From NCBI GenBank assembly GCA_029204225.1, contig CM055099.1, forward strand, positions 48,846,141 through 48,910,140: a DNA stretch of 64,000 bases. Direction: 5' to 3'. The notes below the pieces were generated by a model. The model made no database searches. It was not told the origin of the DNA and saw nothing but the letters and a program-made list of their open reading frames with translations. A program made the translations under genes and the position numbers. Source of the stretch: Diphasiastrum complanatum (lineage: Eukaryota; Streptophyta; Lycopodiopsida; Lycopodiales; Lycopodiaceae). Positions 11,143 to 25,751 of the stretch are shown piece by piece; position 1 is the stretch's first letter, and each line of letters opens with the position of its first letter.

Positions 11143-11325
11143 GCTGAACCTCCCACCACACAATCTCTCCCTACAATGCAAACAACAAAAAATCACACAA
11201 AACGACAAAAACTAATACTAATCCATGCTAAACTATCCCAAAATTCCGATTTTTGGTGAAAAAATGAAGAGAGAGAGAAGAGGAGAGTGAGAGAAAGGAG
11301 GAGCGGCGAGGCAAGTGTGTGGTGC

Positions 11326-11343
11326 TCCCCGACAATGGCGCCA
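11326..11343 (-). other. primer-binding site, tRNA-Asp type
   Basis: Minus-strand TGGCGCCATTGTCGGGGA. This matches the complement of a plant tRNA-Asp 3' end (TGGCGCCGTTGCCGGGGA, from memory) at 16 of 18 positions and lies four bases after the LTR end. Such primer sites are typical of Athila/Tat-type gypsy elements. Confidence 0.75.
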
Positions 11344-11347
11344 CTAT

Positions 11348-11924
<577 letters not shown>

Positions 11925-12230
11925 ATCGACCATTATTGTTTTTCATGACCTACTTGATCACGACTGCTGGATCACTCGAATAATCGAAGAGCAACGTCAT
12001 AACGTACACAATGCTCCTATTATTGAAGTTTGAAGCCTACTTTAAAGTTTTTAAAGAACTAGTGACGTGTAGTCCCACCACATTACCAAAACACTACAAT
12101 GACATATCTCCATAACATCATCTTCATTTCCAAATGGCACATCTTCATTTCCAAATGGTAGAGGCAACGTTTCGTGTGGAACTCTCTCTATGTGGCAGCA
12201 AACCATTAGAGACTCACAAGATAGGATGCT
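11925..12230. repeat. flank repeat unit 1
   Basis: ATCGACCATTATTGTTTTTC... through CGTTTCGTGTGGAACTCTCT matches 12872-13260 in the same orientation, with an indel in the middle where 12929-13045 has extra sequence. So the DNA on the outer side of the LTR is duplicated about 1 kb further on. Non-coding. Confidence 0.75.
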
Positions 12231-12860
12231 CTCTCTATGGGGCCTCTCTTGCTAAGTGCCTCTCTCGCTACTGGGCCTCTCTCTCTATCGCCTCTTCTTT
12301 CTCTCTATCGAGCTGTACTGGTTCTTTTTGATTGAAGGTTGAAAGCTTGTCAAGGAGTCATTGAAGGGCGCATTTATGAATGATTGTTCAACTTGTCACT
12401 CACGCACTCATCCTCACTCGACCAGACAGATTTTGAAGCGGCTGTTTTCTTCTCCTCTAGCCTTCCGAACTATCTGTGTTTCATTGTATCTTCATTCTTC
12501 CTTCTTGATGAAGAGCGCAACTGCATTCCTCAAGTGATGCAGGGCATCTTTAGAATGATCATATGAAGCTTGAAGGTCATAGCAAGGCAAGCGGGTCCTT
12601 AAGCGCATTTACCATCATAGATCAATCTTTCACATATTCTTTTGAGGCAGTAGTTGTTGAAGGCTGTTGACACGTGCTTGTCTTTCACCATTTGATAGTT
12701 CGAACTATCGCTTTCCCTCACATTCGGGCTAGGTAGCGCCCTGATTATCTACACAGACTTTGCTCATACACATCTGATAGCAATCAACATGGAGCAGTTC
12801 GTGCGGCGTCTCAAATTTCCTTACTTTATCACAATTAGAGCAGGTCTTTCAAATATGTTT
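12231..12860. other. rest of inverted-repeat arm, non-coding
   Basis: Shared with 26628-27260 in inverse orientation. Only short frames without domains. Contains CTCTCT-rich blocks. Confidence 0.4.
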
Positions 12861-12870
12861 CTACAATCGC

Positions 12871-13270
12871 AATCGACCATTATTGTTTTTCATGACCTAC
12901 TTGATCACGACTGCTGGATCACTCGAATTATTGAAGAGCAACGAACTATTGGTATGCTCTGACCAGACAACATTTACAAAGATTACGTTGCAGGAGACTG
13001 CCCACGTGTAACCTTCTTATGGACTACACAAGCCTGGACAGGTCATAACATATACAATGCTCTTATTATTCAAGTTTGAAGCCTACTTTAAAGTTGTTGA
13101 AGGGCAAGTTTTTAAAGAACTAGTGACGTGTAGTCCCACCACATTACCAAAACACTACAATGACATCTCTCCAGAATAGCATCTTCATTTCCAGATGGCA
13201 GAGGCAGCGTTTCGTGTGGAACTCTCTATACGTGGCAGCAAACCATTCGAGACTCACAATATACGATGTT
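12871..13270. repeat. flank repeat unit 2
   Basis: Diverged partner of 11925-12230, longer by about 110 bases of inner sequence. It is not present next to the other inverted-repeat arm. Confidence 0.7.
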
Positions 13271-14690
13271 TCAGATCTACGGACGTTCTCGTTGCTTCCT
13301 CAAGCACATATAGCACAGCCTATGCTCTATCTCTCATTCATTCGTTCATCACTTTGTCTGCAAGGAGGAGGAGCATAACCGCCTAGTTCATTTGGTCCAG
13401 CAAATGCAATATCTTCATGTAATCCTTTGTTCTTACAGCAGAAGAACAAAAGGGCTAGTTCTTGTGGCTGGTTTGAACTAATGCAGTAGTTTGCTACTCA
13501 TTTGATCTGATATTCCTCTCTTCTTAGAGAGTCTACTTTGTTTTTCAAGAAGTAGAAGCAGGGTGTGACAGGCTCTATGGCATTTACAAGTTATATCTGT
13601 ACATGTAATTTTGCTTCTATGTGCAACGAATGAACCAAGGACAGCCTACTGTGCTCTTTTCTATTTGCCATTTATGGAGCATTCTGATTATTGCATTACT
13701 GTAGATGAATATGAGAAGCTTGCAGTTATGTTCTTTGCTATGTTCTTTACTCCGTATAAGGTTCTAACTCAGAAAGAACACTGCTAAAACCACATTCATC
13801 TCTATTGGATATGATATGTTGATCCTTCTACTATTTGGAAAAATCATGAGCAAAGTCTCTGAAGATGCTTCTATTCCTAGTAATGCAATCCAGTATAGTA
13901 ACTTATCATGAGAGTAAGGAGACAAGTTGGTTGTTGAGGACCGATAGTCTCTGGCTAGGTTCTTTAGATGACTGAAACTGATGAGAAACAGCTCTGCTAT
14001 GATTGTCAGAACGGGGTCTCATCGGTTCTTCTAGTCTCTCAAAGTAGCTAAAGTTACTGAAATAGTTGTTGCGCCTTGATGTAGTTAGATGATTCCAAAT
14101 TCTTGAAGGAACCGTGTCATATCATCATTTCCCTGGTGTTGTTTCTGTTTTCTCCTATAACACTGGCGGTACTGGCTGGCATTTTCAACATCCGATGATG
14201 ACCAGTTATCTTTGATATTTCATTCACACGTTGAACATCATTGCTAAATCATTTTTACCACCAATCATGACAGATTACCTCTCACTGTTTTGTGGGAACG
14301 ATAACCCTTTATACTACATTTCTATCTCTTTTTGAGTTCGGCATGCTACGACAAGAGATGATATTTTCTTTGGTTTATCATCTTATATGGAGCCTGTACT
14401 CATGATGCATGCAAAGGCTTGGCTGCAAAACATATTGTGTGGAGGTAGTCACCTCTTGTTGTAATATTTTTTCTTCATCAATATGATCATTAAACTTTTG
14501 ATTAAAAGTTTTGTTACAAGTTCTTGTTTCAATTGCATTCACAAAAAATTATAATGGAGATGTCATCTGAGGTTCACATGTAAAATCAAGTCTCAATTAA
14601 GCGAGAGATGGGTATGTACTTTTCCAAGGTAATTGTTGGAAGAAGTGAAGGCATGAGTGAGTGCGAGACCAAGTATTATCCTTGGTGGAT
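13271..14690. other. non-coding stretch, nothing recognised
   Basis: AT-rich, with short open frames only. No LTR ends, domains or RNA genes seen. Confidence 0.4.
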
Positions 14691-14895
14691 TGACTTCAAG
14701 GGTATAACATGTCCTGTCACAGAAACTGACTTGTTGTTGATGATGCAGATGACACGCTAGCCCAAGCAATGGTTGCAAAATCCATGGCTGAACTAGGCCC
14801 AAAGAAGTATATTCAGATTGTGGACAAAAAAGGAAAAAAAAAAGGTGAACTCAACTCCACAAAAAGATGATGATACATTGCAGTAACTACCAGCT

Positions 14896-15312
14896 TTGAA
14901 AAGGAGGAGACAAGACTATGAATTCACTAAGATGGATATGGTTGGAGTCAAAACTAGAATTACTTCATCTATAGAGGTCCTTTGTGGAAACATTACTTCT
15001 ATTAGAGATTCATTGTCTAGGGGGGACAGCCCTAGCAAATATCACAGTTTGAGAAATTTTATGGAGAAAAACTCTTCACTTGGTAAAATGAGAAAGGGGA
15101 AGAGAATATCTTACAGTGCGGATCTGGTCTTGGTGGACTGGCCTACGGGGTACATGGTAGGTGGAGATTCTACTTGGAATTCTACTTGGAATAAATGGTC
15201 AGACGATTTGCTTGAGACTAGTTTGGATCTTTGCATGATGATCCTTAATAATAGAGGTTGGGTTGTCCTTATGGGTCACCTACACGTAGATTGTCAGTTG
15301 AGATTCAGATAG
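14896..15312 (+). pseudogene. possible methyltransferase-like ORF fragment
   Basis: A 138-codon frame. A second open piece upstream (about 14740-14870: DDADDTLAQAMVAKSMAELG) lies in another frame and may be the preceding exon or a frameshifted part. Near residue 79 the frame has ADLVLVDWPTG, then STWNKWSDDLLE and a hydrophobic GWVVLMG. That order resembles motif IV (D-P-P-[YW]-G) and the following strand of amino N6/N4-adenine methyltransferases, here with D-W-P instead of D-P-P. After the stop at 15312 the same frame carries further stops. Assignment is tentative; it may be a captured gene fragment in a repeat or an unrelated host relic. Confidence 0.3.
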
Positions 15313-15610
15313 GTCGCTGCAACCTATTAGTGGTTACAAGAAAAACTTTGAGGGGAATTGAGAAATTCAGAAGTGAGGCTAATGGTTTGAATGTAAGACA
15401 TTAAGCTTTTGTTAAAATATAGCTTTTTTTGTAACTTATTTTGTGCATCACACCTTTTGTTCCATTGTTAGTACGATTGTATTGATTTTTTGTATTTCAG
15501 ATGCGTGTATTAGATGTGTACATCATGGCACAGAGAGATTGTATAGTGTGCAGTTGTTGTTGATGGTGCTCTTTTAAGTATTGAGAGATGTAAGACTTAG
15601 CAAAAAAACT
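15313..15610. other. non-coding, nothing recognised
   Basis: AT-rich spacer between the open frame and the copia relic. Confidence 0.35.
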
Positions 15611-16818
15611 GTGAGATAGATCTCACTAGCTTGACAATCTTTCTAAAACAAGATTTGAATCATCAAAAAAGATTAAGTACACCAAAAGTTATGGTTCTCT
15701 GAATTTCACACGTGTGAAATATTCCAAAAAATGTCAAATTGACTCAAATACAATCTATTTGTATGAAACAATTTGCCTAGAACCTATAAATTTTGTCTAA
15801 ATCACATATAGATGAGATTGTACAGCTTCTAGATGATTTTTGTGATCATTCAGGCAATAAATGACATGTACACATGATTTGCCACAGGTCTAGGCGCCCT
15901 ACCTACGACTCTTCAAAAGCTTAGAACTTCTGATTGGCTTATCCAACTGTCATGATTCAAATTGCATCAGATTCTACATATTTCTACCTTTCTAGTGGGC
16001 TAATTTGCTTGAAATTTGGATCTGAGGTGAGAGAGAACCACCAATCTGAAAATGGGCGGATTTCACACGTGCCAGCACCTGAAATTCTGTACAGTACCTG
16101 ATCTGGCCCATTCAATGTGGTTTGTAGCTCAGAATCACAAGAAACCTGCAAACTAGCTAGAATGTAGAATCTAGACAATCCCTAGCTTGAAATCTGATCA
16201 GATCTGCAAACTTTTGATTAGATTTGCTTGTAAAACTTAGGTAGGCTCTGATACCATGCTGAATTCACACACGTGGGATGCCCTACACATGTATTTTTGA
16301 TCTCCTAAGCACAATAACACCATAAAGATCAGACTAGCATTGGTTGTCAATAGGAAAGCTGATCATACAAGCAATATTATTGTGTTACAAGCAAGATCTG
16401 TCAACAAAACATAAGACAAAGCATCATAAATGTCTCTACTCGGCTAGAGAGAGAAAATAGCAAGTACAAAACTCATGGAGAGAGAGAGGGCACAAAGAGC
16501 TTGTCTCCAAATTTGCATTACACACAAATTTCATCATTTTCTCAATGAGAGTACATCACATATATATAGATCCATGGACTCTTCTCCTACTTTGAGTTGA
16601 ATTGGAGTTGTGGATCCACCTCTCAAGCTATCTAGACTTATCCAAGCCACCTCACTATGTCTAATTGTGCCACAGTCTTTTCATGCATTAAATGTGGCAT
16701 GTAAAGTACAAATGGCAATTCCTATGGTAGCTCGAGTTTCTACTTCTACCTACCTTGAATATTTAATTCTAAGATGGGTCTTTACTAAGCCAAAAAAAAG
16801 CTCAATTCATCTTTGGCA
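15611..16818 (-). mobile_element. copia relic: untranslated region plus 5' LTR
   Basis: 15620-16256 is a diverged match of 56270-56925, the region inside the 5' LTR of the copia element at 54.7-57.6 kb. TCTGATACCA at 16247-16256 is the reverse complement of the initiator-Met PBS TGGTATCAGA. The LTR starts right after, at 16257 (TGCTGAATTC), and probably ends near 16818 (CTTTGGCA) by comparison with 56926-57625. No coding part is left. Confidence 0.62.
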
Positions 16819-17719
16819 TTTTTAGGACCCATACTCACAACATTAGATAGATTTTTTAATATTTTGACATCCAGTATCAATGCGAGTACATATTCCATGT
16901 TGTTGTATTGTGAGCGATGACAATATATATTGCTCAGGTACGAACTTCGTATCACCCATTCAAATGCTGGATTATCAAAAAACGCAATATAATCGTGTAC
17001 CAGAAGCAATAGAAACTGTCGACGGCTAGGATTTAAAGTACTTTTGGAAAGCTTGATCGCAGATAGGCCTTGTCGACGAGGGTTGATCACAAATTTTTTA
17101 GAAATGTCGTGATGAGCGACATTTTTTTCTAAAACCATCTGTGACAATGATGACTCTGCGAAATACCTTTCTTCATTGATGGGTAGTCTACTTAAAAACT
17201 TATGTTATTTACCAGACATGGTCTGCACTTTTAAACTCGGCTTCTACAAGATACAATTGAAAGTCAAATAATTGTGACAAGTGAACGACTCATCATGATA
17301 TGTAATTGATAGTGATCTTGCATAATACAAAATGTGTAATAAATAATCATGCAGATCATATGCAATATCTCTGAATTTAAAGATACAAAAATATAAATTA
17401 AACATCAAATAAAACTTTGAAAGAAAGATTTGTAAACTTCATAGAATTTTTGAAACTGGTATACATATATATGTTAGGAATTAATGTTTATTTGACACCC
17501 CTTAATGATAGTTTGGCCATGCTTGCGTGCTATTTTTAGGGGCCATTCTATTTATAGTGAACTCATTTTTTATACTTATGCATGTAGGTGGGCGTACTAT
17601 AAATATATTATTAATGATACTACCTATACATGGTAAGAACTTAGAACTTCATTCTTATTTCTTACCATATATAGATAGTATTATATATAAATAACTGGCA
17701 GAATTGTTTGTGACAGATT
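16819..17719. other. non-coding, nothing recognised
   Basis: AT-rich. A minus-strand 120-codon frame (17147-16785) overlaps the LTR end and shows no domain; I take it as chance. Confidence 0.35.
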
Positions 17720-18215
17720 ATTGTTCGCGATAGTTTTGACAAGATCACTTCTGGATTGTTGTTGTCTATAGATCGATCACATACCTGAAAGGTTATTGAT
17801 TCACGAAACATTTGCGAAACATTCGAGATTCACAACAGGCGACAGACTAGGCAAAAGCTTCAAGATTAGGTGACAAAGTTTCAAGATTCGCGACATCTTT
17901 GGGTAGTGCCTTCTCAGCATCAACATCATCTTCTGGTAGTGCCTTCTCAAAGGAAGAAGATTTTTGGTTTATTGATTCAGGAGCTTCAAAGCACATGACA
18001 CGTTGGAGAGACAGGATATCTAATTCGTGAAAGCTTTGAGATTTGCGATAGATTCAAGAACAATTCACGATAAATTCGAGAATATTTCACGACAGATTCG
18101 ATATTGGTGACAGAAAGGCGACACATTTGTGAAAGATTCGCGACAGGAGACATATGAGGCGACAGATGCGCAAAAGATTCGAAATCGGTGATAGAAAGAC
18201 GACAGATTTGCAGAA
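17720..18215. repeat. cluster of degenerate CGCGAC/TTCG repeats
   Basis: Many imperfect copies of GATTCGCGACA-like words (for example near 17885, 18165) spaced irregularly at tens of bases, with GATATTGGTGACAGAAAGGCGACA near 18088 echoed as GAAATCGGTGATAGAAAGACGACA near 18180. Reads as a decayed tandem array. Related words occur in the LTR-like repeats at 10.1, 21.6 and 44.3 kb and at 50.1 and 52.5 kb. Confidence 0.55.
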
Positions 18216-19713
18216 GCATTGTTTATAAACTCACACCACCATAATTTTGGATTTCTCAACGAGTACCGACCTGATACACATAGTTGAAATGTCGTTGCAT
18301 TAATTGCTAAATGTAACATTATTTTTCGACAGCAATCATGCTTCGATAATGATGAATCCGGTAACAATAAGAACCATCCGCAGGCAGAGAAAGTGTTTTT
18401 TTCCTTGCGCAAGCAGATAAAGTTGCATATAACATCTTTGTACATTTGCTTATAACCCTTGGACGGCTAAACTATGGATCTCAAGAAAAACCGAAGATCA
18501 TCAGGGTAAATGCCACTGACAATCATAGCTAGAAGTATGTTTACATTTTAACAAGCATTTACCAAGCTTAAACATTGTGTATAGCAACCTAATGAAATAA
18601 ATTGAAACGAGACAACAATATCACTTGCGAAAGGGTAAAGGGTCGGCCATGGCCAGTGATTGCCAAGCTTCTTGTATAGGTTGAACATCATCTGAATAAC
18701 TTATGGTCTAAATTTTTCTCATAATCAACCACGTTTATCAGAAACTTTTTGCCAATTACAGAATCCGATTCTAAGATAGCCTTTCGTTTGGCCAAAATAG
18801 ACTAAAGGAGGTGAAAATAAGGGCAATTTGGGTTTTTGAACTATTTCTTCAATGTGAAGAAACTTCACCCTTCAAAAACTTGGGACCCAGTAATTATTTC
18901 AATTTGAAGATTTTTAATGAAGTTGCAATGCACTTTGCACTTCAGACCCCTTTAGGCCTTTTCACCAGCCATCTAATGGCTCTTCTACATTGAATGGCTC
19001 GCATCAGTCCTCAGTTGCCCGATCCTGACCATCGAACTAGTGTGGAGGTCGATCAACAAATGTCCATGATTTTGTGCATCGAATAACGCTCCCTCCATAC
19101 ACAACACACCTGCAACTGCTACAGGCCTATTTGGACTGGCCGCGCAATTGATCCGCGAGCTCTCTCACGCCATCTTCACGCTGATTTCCAACGATGGCCT
19201 TCCTGTTGATCACTCTATCTCCTCCAACGCTTCATGGAAGCCCACGGCTTCTTACAGGTAGGATCGCGCTACTAGGGCGCCCATCCTCAGCTACTTACAG
19301 CTCTAAAAATGTCCTCCTACAAGGAGATATCCATGGTTTTGCTCTTTAAAACCCTAGCAGCTTTGAAGAGAAGGATATATTGGACTTTACTCAGGCTTTC
19401 CATGAGCTTTAACTTGCAGCTCCTATCTGGCTGAGGTCGCCCTACAGTAGGCAATATTTTGCTCCAAATCGCTTTCAAACGGTGTTCGATTGGATTCAAA
19501 CCAATCACACATGCTAAGCAACCCTTCAGAAGATTTTCTAGCTTCACTCTTTTTGCTTGCCCTCTAATTCAGCTGACAATCCTCTACTTGTAAATCTTCT
19601 TACAGTTTTGAGCTATTCCACGAATCTCCACGGACTCGATTTTGTGCTTCCTAGCCAAAAAACCGTCGTGCATTCGTAGCTCTCTGTTCTTGTCCGATGA
19701 TTCAAGCCACCAA
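18216..19713. other. non-coding, possibly copia leader at its right end
   Basis: No recognisable domain. The last few hundred bases would be the leader and gag start of the minus-strand copia relic whose PBS is at 19714, but no Gag motif is readable. Confidence 0.35.
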
Positions 19714-20507
19714 GGGATCTGATACCAAGTTAAGAAAACACAGCTTAAACACCCAACCGGATCAATCACCACAGCACAACGTCAAGTGCAACAAGACAAC
19801 ATAATTGCTCTCCTCAAACTGTATATTCAACTGATAAGTAAGTACAAAGATAAGTTGCTTAAAGAGCTCGTAAAAGAAAGACGGCCCGATAGCTCTAGAA
19901 CTAAGCACACGTGGTGCCGTCGAAATAAGAAAGCACTGTATAAGTCGATCATTGCTACATTAACTATTTAGATTCTCATCCAAACCATTTATAATATAAT
20001 CCATAAATCTCCAATCCAAAGATTTGTTAACTTTGCAAGTATCTGTCAAAACGATACTTGATCACATGTTTATGTTCACCGACTAGGTTAAGTGTACCAA
20101 ATAACTCTAGTAACCAGGAAAGATTCATACAAGATTAATCGTGCACATATGTGAATAATCTCACTATGACCCAGTACATAAACACATTTTTTCTCTGGCA
20201 GATTCCTCCAGAACCCACATATGTTACTCACATATCTCATTGAGATCTTGTAACTCAGCTACAAAAGATTTTCTATTTCTCATGAGTAAATAACATATCC
20301 GAGAAATCTTTGAACCAATAACATTCAATCTCAACAATTTTCCAATCCAACTTACCTCTAATTACATAATTTCATCTACTCAATCAACTTCTCTCTGATC
20401 CTATTACCCAAAATTAAATCTCGGCGTGACCAATAATCTCGAGTACTGGAGGGCCGGTCTACCATATTAGGACTATTCTAGGTCCTTAATCGAATATGGC
20501 CATAACA
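19714..20507 (-). mobile_element. copia relic: PBS and 5' LTR
   Basis: Minus-strand TGGTATCAGATCCC (19714-19727) is the initiator-Met primer site. The LTR would run from 20507 (TGTTATGGCCATATTCG on the minus strand) to 19728, about 780 bases. Its start matches the insertion at 2687 in the CT-rich LTR. The end next to the PBS does not read CA, so the inner boundary may be mutated. Confidence 0.55.
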
Positions 20508-20534
20508 CGGCCCCTCCCATGCGCCCTCCCTGAC

Positions 20535-21445
<911 letters not shown>

Positions 21446-22440
21446 TGAAGAAACAAAATGTTTTTGTTTACAAAGCCTTGCTAGCTTTCAGCCCTTTGTC
21501 TGACGAAGATGTTCGTGAACACGAAAGTCAAGAGACACGAAGCACAAAAGTTTTGTGAACACCTGACGGGAAGACATGAACACGAAAGATTCGCGAACGA
21601 GAATCTTTTGTGGTCCAGCACGAGAAAATCAGACGACGGAAACAAAACCAACGACGCAACACGAAAAACGTCGCGAAACCTTTTCTGCCCTCACGCTCCA
21701 AAGAGTACCAGCAAAGATCATGCAAGTACCCAGACATACAGATATTTGACCTGATGGCATGACGTCAGCAGATACAATCTAGGTCGTGGCTAATCTGCCA
21801 CTCTTGTAATTTTTTGATTAGTTGTAGATGTTTAATCACTCTAATCTTAAAGTTACATAGAGCGACTATATACTTACTGGATGATGCTTCACACACAGAT
21901 GTATGAAGTAGTCTGATGCTAGTAAGCAATCAAGACGAAATACAGACAAGAAGTCTGCCTACGTGCGAGACGTGTTCTGTGATCAGGAGCCATAGTGATC
22001 CACAAGTCCGCTAGTAAACGAGACATCCACTCATGAGAGAAGTGTATTTCTCTCACGCCAATGCACTGCGTGGATTTGCATGCAGTGCTTGAAGAATCAA
22101 AGAAAAACCAATAAATGATCTTGTAGCCATTGCGCACATGTTAATTTATGATGTATGATCTTGAATGCAAATGTGTCTGTTGTTATTCGTGTGTTTGATT
22201 CTCCCATTCATTTCAATTCTGCACATTGGTTGAATTTGCTAAATGCTACATTCATTTATAAATGTAGATCAGTAGTGCCTGACTACATTCTGGAGGACTG
22301 TAGGAGTGATTCATCTAGCAGTGTCCAACGACCACATCTGAACTCCATCCAAATCGCGTTGAGTCGTGGTTGCTTCGTTTTCGCGACTGTTTCGCAACCG
22401 CAAATTTTCTTATCATTCACGATCTTTCTCTTCAATCACA
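21446..22440. repeat. LTR-like 1-kb dispersed repeat, copy 3 (diverged)
   Basis: Starts TGAAGAAACAAAATGT and runs parallel to 9967-10958 with substitutions and indels. Contains TTCGCGAA at 21590 and AATAAA near 22109. Its right end near TTCAATCACA (about 22433-22440) is followed by a GA tract. It is outside the recent duplication, so this copy dates the family as older. Confidence 0.6.
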
Positions 22441-22472
22441 ATCACCGTATGGTAGAGCACCAGTAGAGCAAG

Positions 22473-23071
<599 letters not shown>

Positions 23072-23107
23072 CACCAACCGTACCCACAACTAGCAAAGTC
23101 TCTCGGG

Positions 23108-23145
23108 GGGCAGTTAGCACCCCTGAGATGGAGTGCTAACTGCCC
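23108..23145 (-). other. perfect 13-bp hairpin over the RT stop codon
   Basis: GGGCAGTTAGCAC (23108-23120) pairs perfectly with GTGCTAACTGCCC (23133-23145) across a 12-base loop. On the coding (minus) strand the TAG stop of the reverse transcriptase frame lies inside the first arm. The hairpin is followed by the CT tail. A 3' stem-loop plus microsatellite tail is the kind of end that many non-LTR elements use for recognition by their own reverse transcriptase. Confidence 0.7.
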
Positions 23146-25100
23146 ACCAAAAGAAATTTAGCATTTTTTGGTAAAGTAAACTTGAGTCCAGGGAACAAAT
23201 TGTGTAGGAATAGGTTGTTTATAATCTCATACAATCTTCCTCTCATGAAGCCATTACATTGAAAAACAAGAACGATGTTTCTGACCTCATCCATAAAAGT
23301 ATCATGTTCGCTACAACAATACATGGCAGCAATAATTTGAGCGACAATAACTTTATACGAGTTCATAATCAGCCTATTGGCAGTCAAGTGTATATATTGG
23401 AAAAACGAAAACGGAAGTTCCCTTCGCTTGTCAAATTTTTTCATATGAAACTTACCTGATAAAGAATCAAAGGTAGTGGTGATATTTAATAAATTGACCA
23501 TATTATCCGAAGCGTCTTCATTTTCTATAGTGAGGTACTCCAAGGGATAGATCCATAATGCATTATCATCGACACGAGGTTGCTCCTTGTCCAGAAATAA
23601 AAGAGCATCTGTGTTGTTTATGAAACAAATATCATCAATATAACGGAAAGTATGCTTGAAGGCACGTAGGTATTCCATCTTTCCAAGTCTGGCTAGTCTT
23701 TTCATAAGATATAGTTCATAGAATGACAGATACCAGTTACACCATGTAGGGGAACAGGCAAAACCCATAGGAATACATAGACCTATTTCCAAGTCTTGTT
23801 TCCTAATCTTAATATGCAATTGTCAATCAGTATATCATTACATTGGCAAAGAGGTTCCATGTCAATCACAGTCCACTTATCAGTTTGATTGGTAACCCAT
23901 TTCCAATCAAATTGTTTAAGGCTCAGTTTCCATTGATCGGCAAGCTTTTTGTTTTTACAAGACTTGAATGCATACCCGATCATTCTCCATATTATTATTT
24001 TAGCCCATCAGGACCATTAAGAAGAATATTCTCATAGCATTTTCTAGTGTCAGTAGACCACATCGAAGTGATTTTGGTAGGCACATTAAGATAAAATTCA
24101 GTGGATAAATCGCACTGTCATAATAGGTTGGTATCCACATTTAGGATACTCCGGTATGAAGTTGCCTTAAGGCCTACCCTCTCCATAGGAGAGGAGTCAG
24201 TATACCAAGAGCTCTAGAAATAAACGTGGCCACCTTAGAAAAATAGCAGTCATGTGCGTTTGTAATCCATCTGAACGCATTTTTATGTGTTTTGAAAGTA
24301 CAGAGTAAGAAAGGTAATTCTTCTTTCCCTATTAGAAAATCAGGTACTTTAGTAGCAAACGTATCTCGAATCTTAACCATAGCCATGTCTAGTGTATTAT
24401 CATTTTCTTTGAGAAACGGGGCAAAATCTGGACTAGACAATCTAACCAAAGCCAAATTTCTTACAAAGTAGATGCACATAAAACACAGGTTATGTTGAGC
24501 CTTATCCACTCCATTCACATACAAATTGGTAGTAATCCAATTACGCTCATCAATGGCATTTGTAAGTTTGTTATTTATTATACTTTTTTCATGCAGCCAC
24601 TTGGTATTTTTCAAAAAGTTTGTTATAGCATCTTTGCAAATCAAGGCATGTTCCATAACAGTCTCATAATCAATATTTTGATAAGTAGGTAAAAAACTTG
24701 CCAATTAAAACCATTCACGATAGAGTTCTAAAGCTACCTCATTTATATTAGACTGGGGCAACGGGATGTGATTAAGTCCTTTGTTCAAGTCATTCTTTAA
24801 AACTTTGCTTCTAATAATTCCAGTATCCATCGAAACAACATGTCCAAAAAATCCGGAAATGAACTCTTTAAAATGTTTATTGTCAACGCAAGTACAAGGT
24901 GGAATGTTGTCAACATTGAAATCACAAAAAACTTGAAAGGGTTTATACCATTCATGCTTCAAATGTGGAAAGTAAGACCAACCAAACACAATAAGCTCAA
25001 AAGTCTCATCAATATGACCAAAAATCTGAAGTAAGGTTTCAACATATAGTTGTTTAACATCAATCCTCTCAAAGCATCTGTTATAATAACGTAAATGCAA
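23136..25100 (-). pseudogene. non-LTR reverse transcriptase (Penelope-like?), broken
   Basis: Read on the minus strand in pieces: 25100-24705 (CTCVDNKHFK ... GHVVSMDTGIIRSKVLKND), a single TAA, then 24704-24174 in the same frame (LPFLLCTFKTHKNAFRWI, like the conserved [PK]-x-HK-x-x-x-R-x-I block), more breaks to 23983-23783, and 23819-23136 with IPMGFACSPTWCNWYLSFYE, the catalytic FRYIDDI box, an IYPLEY block and KFDKRRELPF. This order is that of an RT family I remember from many animal and some fungal genomes, close to Penelope-like elements; I see no endonuclease. At least two stops and two frameshifts: inactive. No LTRs flank it, and there is no copia or gypsy protease or integrase. Confidence 0.7.
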
Positions 25101-25751
25101 AAGAAAACTTCCCTCTGTCTCTTCTAACCACTAGTCGTCGTCTACAAGTATTGCTGACCTCCAATATCCTTGTTTCTTCTATGTCCTCCTGCACATGGAT
25201 CAATCACGGTAAAAGTTCAGCTTTCTGATAGGAAGATCCCCCTTACCACCACTGCTTTGCCCTTCTTTGCCTTTGTCTGGAAAGTATTTTCTCCTCCTGT
25301 TATTGCCACTGCCTGATATGATTGAGCTTGGATTGTTCAGATTGAAGGGACCCGTTTTTTTGCTAGCATTATGGAAGTCTTTGTCTTGCAAGGTAGAAAA
25401 GCTGAGTTTTTTCAAAAGGCATTCAATTTCTCGAACGTTTTCAGTGTCGCCAAGGTGTGCAAGCAGTAGGGTTTATGGAAAGTTCAATGGAAACATCAAT
25501 CATGTATTGTCGGATATACAGAAAGACAAGGTGGGACTTGGCAACCTCTCTAGCAAGTTTATGCAACCAAAGGAAGAAGGCATTAAGCTAATTTTGCAAA
25601 GATGCACCAGAAAAGAAAATGGAAAGATTATTCATTATGTACCAGATAGACTGACCAAACCATATGATAGAAGAATTATTTTTGCATTTATCACCGCATC
25701 TACACTTAAAGAAAGGTCTTTTCCAGTTTCAAATTCTAGCTTGATGAAGAT
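25101..25751. other. region upstream of the RT frame
   Basis: A minus-strand 71-codon piece (25415-25200), rich in G, K and S, may be N-terminal sequence of the RT element. A 222-codon plus-strand frame (25267-25935) crosses the same DNA without a known domain. I cannot decide which, if any, is real. Confidence 0.3.

Noticed and set aside
13160-13386. Two short plus ORFs
   Set aside because: They lie in a duplicated non-coding flank and differ in the related copy at 12130-12330.
16785-17147. 120-codon minus-strand ORF
   Set aside because: Overlaps the end of a copia LTR relic and has no recognisable domain.
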